A stretch of 42,316 nucleotides of DNA from Dysgonamonadaceae bacterium (lineage in GTDB: Bacteria > Bacteroidota > Bacteroidia > Bacteroidales > Azobacteroidaceae): the NCBI GenBank assembly GCA_031253625.1, contig JAIRVZ010000060.1:1-42316 (forward strand). The letters run 5' to 3'. The first letter of the stretch is position 1. Each line of letters opens with the position of its first letter. Position numbers and translations under genes: made by a program. Of the stretch, positions 32,501 through 40,444 are shown piece by piece. The notes below the pieces were generated by a model, which ran no database searches, was not told the origin of the DNA, and saw only the letters and a list, made by a program, of their open reading frames with translations.

Positions 32501-33265
32501 ATGGGAAAAATTATCGCTTTAGCAAACCAAAAAGGAGGAGTGGGGAAAACTACTACTACAATTAATTTAGGAGCATCATTGGCTGCCCTTGATAAAAAGG
32601 TTTTGATTGTAGATGCCGATCCGCAGGCGAATGCTTCTTCCGGTCTGGGCATTGATATTCGCAATATTGAAAACTCGGTTTATGAGTGCTTTGTCAATAA
32701 AGTGGATCCTAAATTGGCCATTGTCGGCACAGAACTTGATAATTTATTTGTAATGCCCTCCCATATAGATTTGGTTGGTGCTGAAATTGAAATGTTGAGT
32801 TTTGAAAACAGAGAAAAAGTCTTCAAAGAAGTTTTAGAGACTATCAAAGGAGAATATGATTACGTTTTGATCGACTGCTCTCCATCGCTCGGACTGATTA
32901 CCGTTAACGCGCTTACGGCTGCTGATTCGGTGATTATTCCGGTTCAATGCGAATATTTTGCATTGGAAGGTATTAGCAAATTATTAAACACAATTAAGAT
33001 TATCAAATCTAAATTGAATCCGCATCTTGAAATTGAAGGGTTCTTGCTTACGATGTATGATGCCCGTTTACGTTTGGCGAACCAAATTTACGAAGAAGTG
33101 AAAAAACACTTCAACGAATTGGTATTCAAAACGGTTATTCTGCGAAATATTAAACTCAGCGAGGCTCCCAGTTATGGACAACCCGTCTTGCTGTATGATC
33201 CTGAATCGAAAGGAGCGATTAATCACATGCAATTAGCAGAAGAACTGATTGCAAAAAATCAATAA
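32501..33265 (+). CDS. parA: Chromosome-partitioning ATPase ParA/Soj
   Basis: The 254-residue MinD/ParA-type ATPase drives segregation of the replication origin with ParB. The deviant Walker A box KGGVGKTTT (residues 11-19) includes the signature first lysine. DADPQANASSGLG is the A' motif, and VLIDCSPSLGLITVNAL is Walker B. It is short, without the N-terminal DNA-binding extension of plasmid type Ia ParA, as expected for chromosomal Soj. parB follows after a 109-base gap filled with AAGTT repeats. Together with parB the locus suggests proximity to the replication origin, though no parS site was found by eye. Confidence 0.97.
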   Translation: MGKIIALANQKGGVGKTTTTINLGASLAALDKKVLIVDADPQANASSGLGIDIRNIENSVYECFVNKVDPKLAIVGTELDNLFVMPSHIDLVGAEIEMLSFENREKVFKEVLETIKGEYDYVLIDCSPSLGLITVNALTAADSVIIPVQCEYFALEGISKLLNTIKIIKSKLNPHLEIEGFLLTMYDARLRLANQIYEEVKKHFNELVFKTVILRNIKLSEAPSYGQPVLLYDPESKGAINHMQLAEELIAKNQ

Positions 33266-33269
33266 AAAT

Positions 33270-33366
33270 AAGTTCGTAAGTTAACAAGTTAGTAAGTTCG
33301 TAAGTTAGATATGAACTTTACATTATTTTAACTTGCTAACTTATGAACTTACTAACTTACTAACTT
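33270..33366. repeat. AAGTT-unit repeats in inverted orientation between parA and parB
   Basis: The left block (about 33270-33307) repeats the 8-base unit AAGTTCGT/AAGTTAGT five times. The right block (about 33329-33366) carries the same units inverted as AACTTACT. As a whole the blocks pair at about 30 of 38 positions around a short spacer. The right block touches the region just before the parB start. Confidence 0.85.
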
Positions 33367-33374
33367 CAAAAACC

Positions 33375-34280
33375 ATGGCAAAACAAAATAGATCTGCTTT
33401 AGGAAGAGGCTTAGATGCCTTAATCACAATGGATGATGTAAGAACCAATGGAACATCGTCTATTAGCGAGATAGAACTTTCGAAAATTAATCCGAATCCC
33501 GATCAACCTCGTTCCGTATTCGAGCAGGAGGCTTTGGAAGAATTGGCAGCCTCTATTAAAACCCATGGAATAATTCAACCCATTACTTTACGAGAAATTG
33601 CTCTGGATAAATATCAGATTATTTCCGGAGAACGACGTTACAGAGCCTCCTTAATGGCCGGACTAACCGCACTGCCTGCATATATCAAAAAAGCATCCGA
33701 CGAAAACGTAATGGAAATGGCGTTGATAGAGAATATCCAGCGCGAAGACCTGAATTCGATAGAAATTGCCTTGAGTTTCCAAAATTTGATAGAATCATAC
33801 AACCTGACTCAAGATATGTTGAGCGAAAGGGTAGGGAAGAAGCGTGCAACCATATCGAACTTTTTACGACTTTTGAAACTTCCTGCCGAAATACAACTCG
33901 GATTGACCGGTAAGACAATTGATATGGGACATGCCAAAGTATTGCTCTCGTTGGATGATCCTACTGAACAGAAACGAGTTTACGAACAAATTATTAGCGA
34001 AGGACATTCCGTCAGAAGAACAGAAGAAATTGTCCGGGAAATCAAAGAAGGCGGTAGAAAAGACGACGACAAAAAAGAAACTCCTAAAAAGACAAAGCCG
34101 GTAACCACCTCTAAAACACCGGAAGAATATGCGATGTTGCAAGAGCATCTAACCAATTTTTTCAATGCCAAAATCGGCTTTTCTTGCGATGATAAAGGCA
34201 AAGGAAAAATCATCATTCCATTCGATTCCGACCAAGATTTGGAAAGAATCATGAAACTTCTCGATACATTAGAAAAGTAA
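33375..34280 (+). CDS. parB: Chromosome-partitioning protein ParB
   Basis: The 301-residue CTP-dependent DNA clamp loads at parS and spreads along DNA, stimulating ParA. It begins ALGRGLDALI, the ParA-contact motif, then IELSKINPNPDQPR and the CTPase box GERRYRAS. The helix-turn-helix segment is TQDMLSERVGKKRATISNFL, and a dimerising C-terminal domain follows a lysine-rich linker (KEGGRKDDDKKETPKK). I chose the ATG at 33375; the frame is open from 33333, but the extra 14 residues only translate the AAGTT repeat. Its end is followed by a 144-base gap with a promoter for the GLPGLI gene. Confidence 0.97.
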   Translation: MAKQNRSALGRGLDALITMDDVRTNGTSSISEIELSKINPNPDQPRSVFEQEALEELAASIKTHGIIQPITLREIALDKYQIISGERRYRASLMAGLTALPAYIKKASDENVMEMALIENIQREDLNSIEIALSFQNLIESYNLTQDMLSERVGKKRATISNFLRLLKLPAEIQLGLTGKTIDMGHAKVLLSLDDPTEQKRVYEQIISEGHSVRRTEEIVREIKEGGRKDDDKKETPKKTKPVTTSKTPEEYAMLQEHLTNFFNAKIGFSCDDKGKGKIIIPFDSDQDLERIMKLLDTLEK

Positions 34281-34376
34281 AATCAGCGCTTAATGTTGCT
34301 TGATGAATATGTGAAATCATTGCAAACTTAATTTTAGAATTTAAGATTAAATTAAAGGCTATTGTAATTTTTTGCA

Positions 34377-34384
34377 TACTTTTG
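34377..34384 (+). promoter_or_regulatory. Possible -7 box for the GLPGLI gene
   Basis: TACTTTTG matches TAnnTTTG 40 bases before the ATG at 34425. It suggests that the GLPGLI/outer-membrane pair has its own promoter, separate from parAB. Confidence 0.5.
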
Positions 34385-34424
34385 CGACTAATAAAGACAA
34401 TAAACAATTAAAACAAAAACAACA

Positions 34425-35327
34425 ATGAAACGATTATTTTCTTTTATGGCAATTTGCCTGTTCCCGCTGTTTGCATACTCGCAGTTAGCAGGTTTACCCA
34501 AGGGTTTTGAAACCTTAGATACAACAGCTATACGTGTATTCTATGATTATAATTATCCATCTGAATTCAGTATGCCTAAAAGATTGGCGAGCATTAGTGT
34601 TGAAGACAGTATCAAATATGAAAATGCTAAGGATTACATGGTTTTGGAAATTGGCACAACAGGCATTTCAAAATTTTACAGTGACCATAAACGTCAAATG
34701 GATTCGTTAATTACGGAAGTGATGAAAAACCCGCAAAAGGCTCAATTTATGATGGAAGATATCCAAAAATTCGGACTTCAAAAGGCTGCGTCCGGCGAAA
34801 TTTTCAAGAATTATCCGGCAGGAAAAATGACGGTTACCGATAATTTCAATATGATAAACGCTTTTTCTTACGAAGATGCTTTGAATGATATAGATTGGGA
34901 GATAACTTCCGATACGATGACTTGCTTGAATTATTTGTGTCAGAAAGCAACTGCCGATTTTCGTGGAAGGCACTACGAAGTGTGGTTTGCTCCCGATATA
35001 CCTGTTAACGACGGCCCTTGGAAATTTTCGGGTTTACCGGGATTAATTTTGTATGCAAAAGATTCTGAAAATAAATATATTCTTAAAGCCGTTGCTCTTG
35101 ATAATACGCGAGCACCGCTTCAATTTGCCAAGAGAGATTATATGAAAATAACTCGTAAAGAATTGGATAAAATCAAAACCCGTTTTGCCGCAGACCCAAT
35201 AGGGTTTGCATTGAATGCTTTTCCTGGTGCGGATGTAAAGCTTCCGGATAAGTTTCCCGACGGAAAAGGTGGAATGGTTTCTCGCGAAGACCTCAAATCA
35301 ACTTACCATCCAATGGAATTAGAATAG
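34425..35327 (+). CDS. GLPGLI family protein
   Basis: This 300-residue exported protein carries the motif that names the family, GLPGLI, at residues 203-208, preceded by the typical GPWKFS. A type I signal peptide is clear (MKRLFSFMAICLFPLFAYSQ), so the mature protein is periplasmic or surface-bound. The family is specific to Bacteroidota and has no established function. Members often sit beside an outer-membrane barrel with a carboxypeptidase-regulatory N-terminal domain, exactly as here (35432-38047). A palindromic repeat (35338-35402) separates the two genes. Confidence 0.93.
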   Translation: MKRLFSFMAICLFPLFAYSQLAGLPKGFETLDTTAIRVFYDYNYPSEFSMPKRLASISVEDSIKYENAKDYMVLEIGTTGISKFYSDHKRQMDSLITEVMKNPQKAQFMMEDIQKFGLQKAASGEIFKNYPAGKMTVTDNFNMINAFSYEDALNDIDWEITSDTMTCLNYLCQKATADFRGRHYEVWFAPDIPVNDGPWKFSGLPGLILYAKDSENKYILKAVALDNTRAPLQFAKRDYMKITRKELDKIKTRFAADPIGFALNAFPGADVKLPDKFPDGKGGMVSREDLKSTYHPMELE

Positions 35328-35337
35328 GGCAGAGCAT

Positions 35338-35402
35338 CGTCATTGCGAGCATAGCGAAGCAATCTAAAAAAACTGGCTTGCTTCGCTATGCTCGCAATGA
35401 CG
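35338..35402. repeat. Complete palindromic repeat (CGTCATTGCGAG family)
   Basis: Arms 35338-35361 and 35379-35402 are a perfect 24-bp inverted repeat around a 17-base loop. Each arm holds CGTCATTGCGAGCATAGCG. The single-arm copy at 12733-12766 is related. It lies between the GLPGLI and outer-membrane genes and opens a false in-frame start at 35378. Confidence 0.95.
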
Positions 35403-35431
35403 GCATATATAGAAATAACTTAGTCGTAAGA

Positions 35432-38047
35432 ATGAAATATTTTTTGATTATACTCTTTTGTTTCACTTCTTTTTTCCTCCGGTCGCAAGTTGTGATTCAA
35501 GGTGTTGTAAAAGATGCAGAAAACAAAGGGCAGAGCGGAATCAATGTAAGCCTTCGAGAAAAAGGGAGTCCGGCAATTAAGGTTTTTAAGCTAACGGATA
35601 ATGCCGGAAAATACCGGTTGGAATACCGGGGTGATAAAGATTCGCTAACCATTTCTGTATCAGGATTTAATATCCAAAAACAAGAGAAAATAATTACTGG
35701 CGGAAGTCAAACCGTAGATTTTGTGGTATCATCGGAAGCCATCGCGCTGAAAGAAGTGAGAATTACGCCTCCGAAAATCAGGCAAAAAGGAGATACTATT
35801 TCTTATTCGGTAATTGATTTTACCGATAAAAACGACCGTACTATCGGCGATGTACTGAAAAAACTACCCGGTGTTGATGTAGAAGAAAGCGGACGGATTC
35901 TTTATCAGAATAAGCCCATCAATAAATTTTACATCGAGGACAGTGACTTGTTACAGGGGCGCTACGGCATCGCAACCAATAACATCGAAGCCAAAGACGT
36001 GAGAACAGTGGAAGTGTTGGAAAATCATCAGCCGATTAAAGTGCTGGAAGACAAAGTATTTTCCGAAGAGGCCGCTATCAATCTGAAACTGAAAGATTCA
36101 GCCAAAGGAACAGTGATTTCCAATGCAATGGTGGGGGCAGGACTTCCGCCTGTACTTCTTTCGGGCGAAATTATGGGAATGTATTTCAACAAAAACCGGC
36201 AGAATATCTCCACTTACAAAGGAAACAACACAGGCGATGATGTCTCGCGCGACATGAATGCTTTCTATTCTCGCGAAGCTGAGCAAATGAAAAACAACGG
36301 AATGCTTAGCGTTCAATCGCCATCTCCGCCTTCTATCAATCGCCAACGGTATTTGTTCAATCAAGTGAATAATGTAACTTTGAATAATCTATGGAAACTG
36401 AATAAAGATTATCAACTGAATGTCAATATTAACTACATCAACGACCGGTTGGATAAAAGTAGTCTTTCGCGCACGGAATACTACTTGCCGGACGATAACA
36501 TCATACGGATTCAGGAAATGCTGTCTTCCCGGCTGTATATGAATCAATTCAATGGAGAAGTTCAGTTAACGGCCAATACCAAGAAATTTTATCTGAATAA
36601 TTTGCTGAAACTCAATGCTGGATGGGACCGGGAGCGAGGAGACGCAATTACCACCGACAGTATTTATCAGAATTTGAATAAACCAAACTACGGCATCAGC
36701 AACTCGTTTGAAATACTTAAAGACTTGGGCAAAACTTTTTGGAACTTTTCTTCTTTCAACGGTTTATCAATGTCGCCTCATATTTTAACCGTGCAACCGA
36801 TGATTTACGGAGATTTATTTGGAACGGATGTGTCAAGTCTCAAGCAAACAACAGATATAAACCGTTTTATGTCTGCCACCAAAGCAGCTTTCGGTATCAA
36901 CAAAGGTTTTTGGAAACACAGTTACGAAATCGGTTTTCGTGCCGATTTGCAGCAGTTGGAATCTGAACTGGCTGTGGCTGTTCCGGCTCCCGATTCTCTC
37001 CGAAACGATTTGCAATGGAATAAATATACATGGTATGTTACGCCAACTTATACTTATACGAAGGGTGATTGGAAAATCAATTTGTTTTTGCCGGTAAATT
37101 ATACTTTTTTGCACATCAACGACCGGATAAGAAACGGAAAAGAAGATGAGCAGCGGTTTTATTTCAATCCTTCTTTGTTTGTTCTATACACAATTTCGGC
37201 GTATTGGGATGTCTATTACGGTGCATTTTATGCTAATAACATGGGTGGAATGGAAAATATGTATTCGGGTTACATCATGCGTTCTTATCGGAATTTGGTG
37301 AGGAATACCGGCAGTTTATACGAAACACAAACTGCGTCTACATACTTCCAAATAAACTATAAAAACCCTATCAAATCGTTGTTCGGAAATGCTCGAATCA
37401 GTTATTTTAACAACAAAGCCAATTTGATGTACGGTTATGATTTCGACGGAATCCTTCAGATGCAAACCTCTTTGGCAAGACCAAATTATACGCAAGGTAT
37501 AACATCGGGTTTCAATATCAACCAAACGATTGATGCAATTGCCTCAACGGTAAAACTCGGCGGAAATTACACTTTGTCGTCAGGCTCTCAACTTGTTCAG
37601 GGAGAAGTGCTGAAATACACCGGAGAATCTTTTTTACTGACTCCTTCCGTCAATACTAAAATCCGTTCATGGTCGAGTTTTGATTATGGGCTCACTTTTT
37701 CCGAAAGCCGCAATACGGTAAAGTCGGAAAATACAAGCTTAAAACCCATTCGGACAGTTTCGCAACGAGCGCAACTGAATATTTTTCCGATAAAAGAACT
37801 TACCATTAATCTCGGATACGAATGTTTTTACAACAATGCAATTGTTTCCGGTAGCCGCACCATGTCGTTCGGCGATATCGGCTGTAAATACAAATACTCA
37901 GGACTGGAATTTCAGTTGACTTACAGCAATATATTCAATGCCAAGCAATATATTTCCGCTTCGTTTAACAATATTAATTCCTATTTTTCAGCTTACGATT
38001 TGCGACCGGCGGAAGTGCTGTTGCAAGTGCGGATGAAGTTAAAGTAA
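35432..38047 (+). CDS. Outer-membrane beta-barrel protein with carboxypeptidase-regulatory-like domain (TonB-receptor-like)
   Basis: The 871-residue protein begins with a signal peptide (MKYFLIILFCFTSFFLRSQ). A carboxypeptidase-regulatory-like domain follows (about 20-105: VVIQGVVKDAENKGQSGINV). A plug-like region comes next, with TIGDVLKKLPGVDVEESG and YGIATNNIEAKDVRTVEVLE. The rest is a long alternating-strand barrel ending in VRMKLK. No clear TonB box is visible. The start at 35432 is chosen because the longer frame from 35378 translates the palindromic repeat (LRYARNDG). It is paired with the GLPGLI gene 104 bases upstream. The cargo is unknown; it may take up or secrete a substrate with its GLPGLI partner. 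Confidence 0.9.
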   Translation: MKYFLIILFCFTSFFLRSQVVIQGVVKDAENKGQSGINVSLREKGSPAIKVFKLTDNAGKYRLEYRGDKDSLTISVSGFNIQKQEKIITGGSQTVDFVVSSEAIALKEVRITPPKIRQKGDTISYSVIDFTDKNDRTIGDVLKKLPGVDVEESGRILYQNKPINKFYIEDSDLLQGRYGIATNNIEAKDVRTVEVLENHQPIKVLEDKVFSEEAAINLKLKDSAKGTVISNAMVGAGLPPVLLSGEIMGMYFNKNRQNISTYKGNNTGDDVSRDMNAFYSREAEQMKNNGMLSVQSPSPPSINRQRYLFNQVNNVTLNNLWKLNKDYQLNVNINYINDRLDKSSLSRTEYYLPDDNIIRIQEMLSSRLYMNQFNGEVQLTANTKKFYLNNLLKLNAGWDRERGDAITTDSIYQNLNKPNYGISNSFEILKDLGKTFWNFSSFNGLSMSPHILTVQPMIYGDLFGTDVSSLKQTTDINRFMSATKAAFGINKGFWKHSYEIGFRADLQQLESELAVAVPAPDSLRNDLQWNKYTWYVTPTYTYTKGDWKINLFLPVNYTFLHINDRIRNGKEDEQRFYFNPSLFVLYTISAYWDVYYGAFYANNMGGMENMYSGYIMRSYRNLVRNTGSLYETQTASTYFQINYKNPIKSLFGNARISYFNNKANLMYGYDFDGILQMQTSLARPNYTQGITSGFNINQTIDAIASTVKLGGNYTLSSGSQLVQGEVLKYTGESFLLTPSVNTKIRSWSSFDYGLTFSESRNTVKSENTSLKPIRTVSQRAQLNIFPIKELTINLGYECFYNNAIVSGSRTMSFGDIGCKYKYSGLEFQLTYSNIFNAKQYISASFNNINSYFSAYDLRPAEVLLQVRMKLK

Positions 38048-38131
38048 ACAAAAAAATTACGTTAAAACGAAACCTCGATTTCCTATTTCAGAAATAAGTT
38101 CGTACCTTAGCTCCCTTAATCAAGAAGATTT

Positions 38132-38893
38132 TTGAGGGTTTTTCTAACAATCATATTAACAGCATTATTCTTCTCCTTGCATCCGGTCATGGCGCAAGAA
38201 GAGGATGTTTTAATTGAAAAAGATTCTGTTTTTGTTCTTACGGATCTTGCGAAAATTGGTATTCAACAAAACGATAAACGAGTTGAATTTAAGCCCAATC
38301 CGACAAAGGCAGTTATATATTCTGCTATTTTTCCGGGATTAGGTCAGATTTATAACCGGAAATATTGGAAACTGCCTATTGTATACGGTGGATTTATCGG
38401 ATGCACATACGCGATTACATGGAATAGCACACAATATAATGACTACAAAGAGTTGTATCGTGGTATCTCTAATCGTGGTGCTCTGTGGGTTGATTATGTA
38501 AGTTCAGGAGGGAAAACCGATGGTGATTCTTGGCGTGACTTATGGTATGCTTTCTTACGTTCAGAAGGGGTAAAGAACCCGGAGAAGGAAGGTGAATGGC
38601 TTGATTTTTTGCGATCGAGAGGAAGATTGTCCGAAACATATACGCAAAGTGGTATAACCTTTTATACCGGCACTTTTAAAAACGGGAAAGACAATTTTCG
38701 CAGAAATCGGGATTTGAGTATATTCATTACAGTTGGCTTGTATGCTTTATGTATACTTGATGCTTATGTCGATGCTCAATTGTTTGATTTTGATATAAGT
38801 CCTGATCTCTCAATGAGGGTCGAACCCGTAATTTTTAACAAATCAAATCTCAATTCCAGTGCTTTGGGATTACAATGTAGTATTAAATTTTGA
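38132..38893 (+). CDS. DUF5683 domain-containing envelope protein
   Basis: The 253-residue protein has a signal peptide (MRVFLTIILTALFFSLHPVMAQ) and the DUF5683 signature NPTKAVIYSAIFPGLGQIYNRKYWKLPIVYGGF, which includes two membrane-spanning stretches. A further hydrophobic segment lies near residues 210-225 (ITVGLYALCILDAYV). The only sensible start is TTG at 38132; an in-frame stop occurs at 38117 and the next ATG falls at the end of the signal peptide. The function is unknown. It precedes the lytic transglycosylase by five bases, so a role in murein or envelope maintenance is plausible. Confidence 0.87.
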   Translation: MRVFLTIILTALFFSLHPVMAQEEDVLIEKDSVFVLTDLAKIGIQQNDKRVEFKPNPTKAVIYSAIFPGLGQIYNRKYWKLPIVYGGFIGCTYAITWNSTQYNDYKELYRGISNRGALWVDYVSSGGKTDGDSWRDLWYAFLRSEGVKNPEKEGEWLDFLRSRGRLSETYTQSGITFYTGTFKNGKDNFRRNRDLSIFITVGLYALCILDAYVDAQLFDFDISPDLSMRVEPVIFNKSNLNSSALGLQCSIKF

Positions 38894-38898
38894 AAAAG

Positions 38899-40425
38899 AT
38901 GAAGAAATTATTAACCGGATTTATTTTATGTTTTGCGAGTGTTGCAGCTATGAACGCACAGGTTGAAAATAACAGTTTGGATATAGACAGTTTAGACACA
39001 GATGTGTTTTTCCCCGAAAATTTTGAATCTAACATAGATAGTCTTCTTAATAGTTGGCATGTTCAATATTATGTAAAACAGCATCCTCGAAACAACACAG
39101 GTGTAAATATTCAGGTCAGTGATGCAGTTTACAAAGACAGGCTTTCCAAATTACCTCACATCATAGAAATGCCTTATAACGAGGTTGTTAGGAAATGTAT
39201 AGATATGTATATACACAAAAGAAGAACCATTGAATATATGCTCGGATTGGCTGATTTTTATTTTCCGATGATCGAACAAACCTTGGATGAAAATCAATTG
39301 CCATTGGAATTGAAATATTTGGCCATCGTTGAATCGGCGTTGAATCCAACAGCGGTATCTCGTGCCGGAGCAACCGGATTGTGGCAATTTATGCTGCCGA
39401 CAGGCAAAGCTTACGGATTGGAAATCAATAGTTTGGTCGATGACCGGAGAGATCCGGTGAAAGCAACCTATGCGGCCTGTCGCTATTTCAAAGATATGTA
39501 CGACATTTATGGCGATTGGCATTTGGTTATTGCTGCTTATAATTGTGGTGCCGGAAATGTGAACAAAGCTATTCGCAGGGCAGGAGGAAAACGCGATTAT
39601 TGGGCGATATATAATTATTTGCCTCGCGAAACCCGAAGTTATGTTCCTTTATTTATCGCTGCCAATTATGCCATGAATTATTACGATCAACACGGTTTGA
39701 TTCCCGTGTCGACTTCTCTCCCGCTTGCTACAGATACCGTAATGGTTAACGAATTGCTCCATTTGGAACAGGTTGCCCAAACTTTGAACGTGGACATAGA
39801 AATGTTGAGAGCATTGAATCCGCAATATAAACGCGACATCGTGCCCGGAAACAATGGTTCCAGAGTCTTGCTTTTGCCGGTAACCGATGCATCGGCTTTT
39901 GCCGGTTTGGGAGATTCTATTTATCGCTATAAACAAGAAGAATTTTTTGTCAATAGAGACTATGTCGTACCCGGAGTTGGAGGCCGGAGTTCCGGTGTTT
40001 CTAATCAGGAACGCATTGTGCACCGGGTCAAAAATGGAGAAACGATGGGTGTAATTGCAAACAGATATGGTGTGACGGTTGCCCAAGTCAGGAAATGGAA
40101 TGGCTTGAAATCTTCCAGAGTAGGCACAGGAACAAAATTAACATTGTATGTGGATAATGGTGGCATTCCAATCTCAGATCAAGCATCAACCGATTCGGAA
40201 AACACTCCAACAACAGTAAAAAGCACTTCGAATGCAAAAGCGCCGGCGACTGCTCAGGTATCCGGTAGTGCAGCTTTCACTAAATATAAAGTTAAACCCG
40301 GAGATACATTTTCTTCAATTTCCCAAAAATATCCGGGAGTAAGCGTTAAACGCTTAATGGAATTCAATAATACAAATAATCCCAAGTTGGTGGTAGGACA
40401 AATAATTAAAATTCCGACAGTTTAA
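38899..40425 (+). CDS. mltD: Membrane-bound lytic murein transglycosylase, MltD-like, with LysM domains
   Basis: The 508-residue exported enzyme cleaves the glycan strand of peptidoglycan to anhydromuropeptides. After the signal peptide (MKKLLTGFILCFASVAAMNAQ) comes an SLT/GH23 domain (about 105-260) with catalytic E145 in AIVESALNP, GLWQFM, and AAYNCGAGNV. Two clear LysM peptidoglycan-binding domains follow (HRVKNGETMGVIANRYGVTV; YKVKPGDTFSSISQKYPGVS), with a weaker third at about 285-330. There is no lipobox, unlike E. coli MltD. An ATG at 38899 is preferred over a TTG three codons earlier. The RelA/SpoT homologue starts 20 bases downstream. Confidence 0.93.
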   Translation: MKKLLTGFILCFASVAAMNAQVENNSLDIDSLDTDVFFPENFESNIDSLLNSWHVQYYVKQHPRNNTGVNIQVSDAVYKDRLSKLPHIIEMPYNEVVRKCIDMYIHKRRTIEYMLGLADFYFPMIEQTLDENQLPLELKYLAIVESALNPTAVSRAGATGLWQFMLPTGKAYGLEINSLVDDRRDPVKATYAACRYFKDMYDIYGDWHLVIAAYNCGAGNVNKAIRRAGGKRDYWAIYNYLPRETRSYVPLFIAANYAMNYYDQHGLIPVSTSLPLATDTVMVNELLHLEQVAQTLNVDIEMLRALNPQYKRDIVPGNNGSRVLLLPVTDASAFAGLGDSIYRYKQEEFFVNRDYVVPGVGGRSSGVSNQERIVHRVKNGETMGVIANRYGVTVAQVRKWNGLKSSRVGTGTKLTLYVDNGGIPISDQASTDSENTPTTVKSTSNAKAPATAQVSGSAAFTKYKVKPGDTFSSISQKYPGVSVKRLMEFNNTNNPKLVVGQIIKIPTV

Positions 40426-40444
40426 GAGTTGAGAATTGAACAAC

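Noticed and set aside
33270..33366. CRISPR array
   Set aside because: The units are 8 bases with no spacers and occur in both orientations.
33333..33374. Extra 14 residues on ParB
   Set aside because: They are translated AAGTT repeat; the ALGRGLDAL start of ParB follows the ATG at 33375.
32233..33374. parS centromere site
   Set aside because: No sequence resembling the conserved parS palindrome (GTTNCACGTGNAAC type) was seen around parAB.
35378..35431. N-terminal extension of the outer-membrane protein (LRYARNDG...)
   Set aside because: It is the translated arm of the repeat at 35338-35402; a clean signal peptide starts at 35432.
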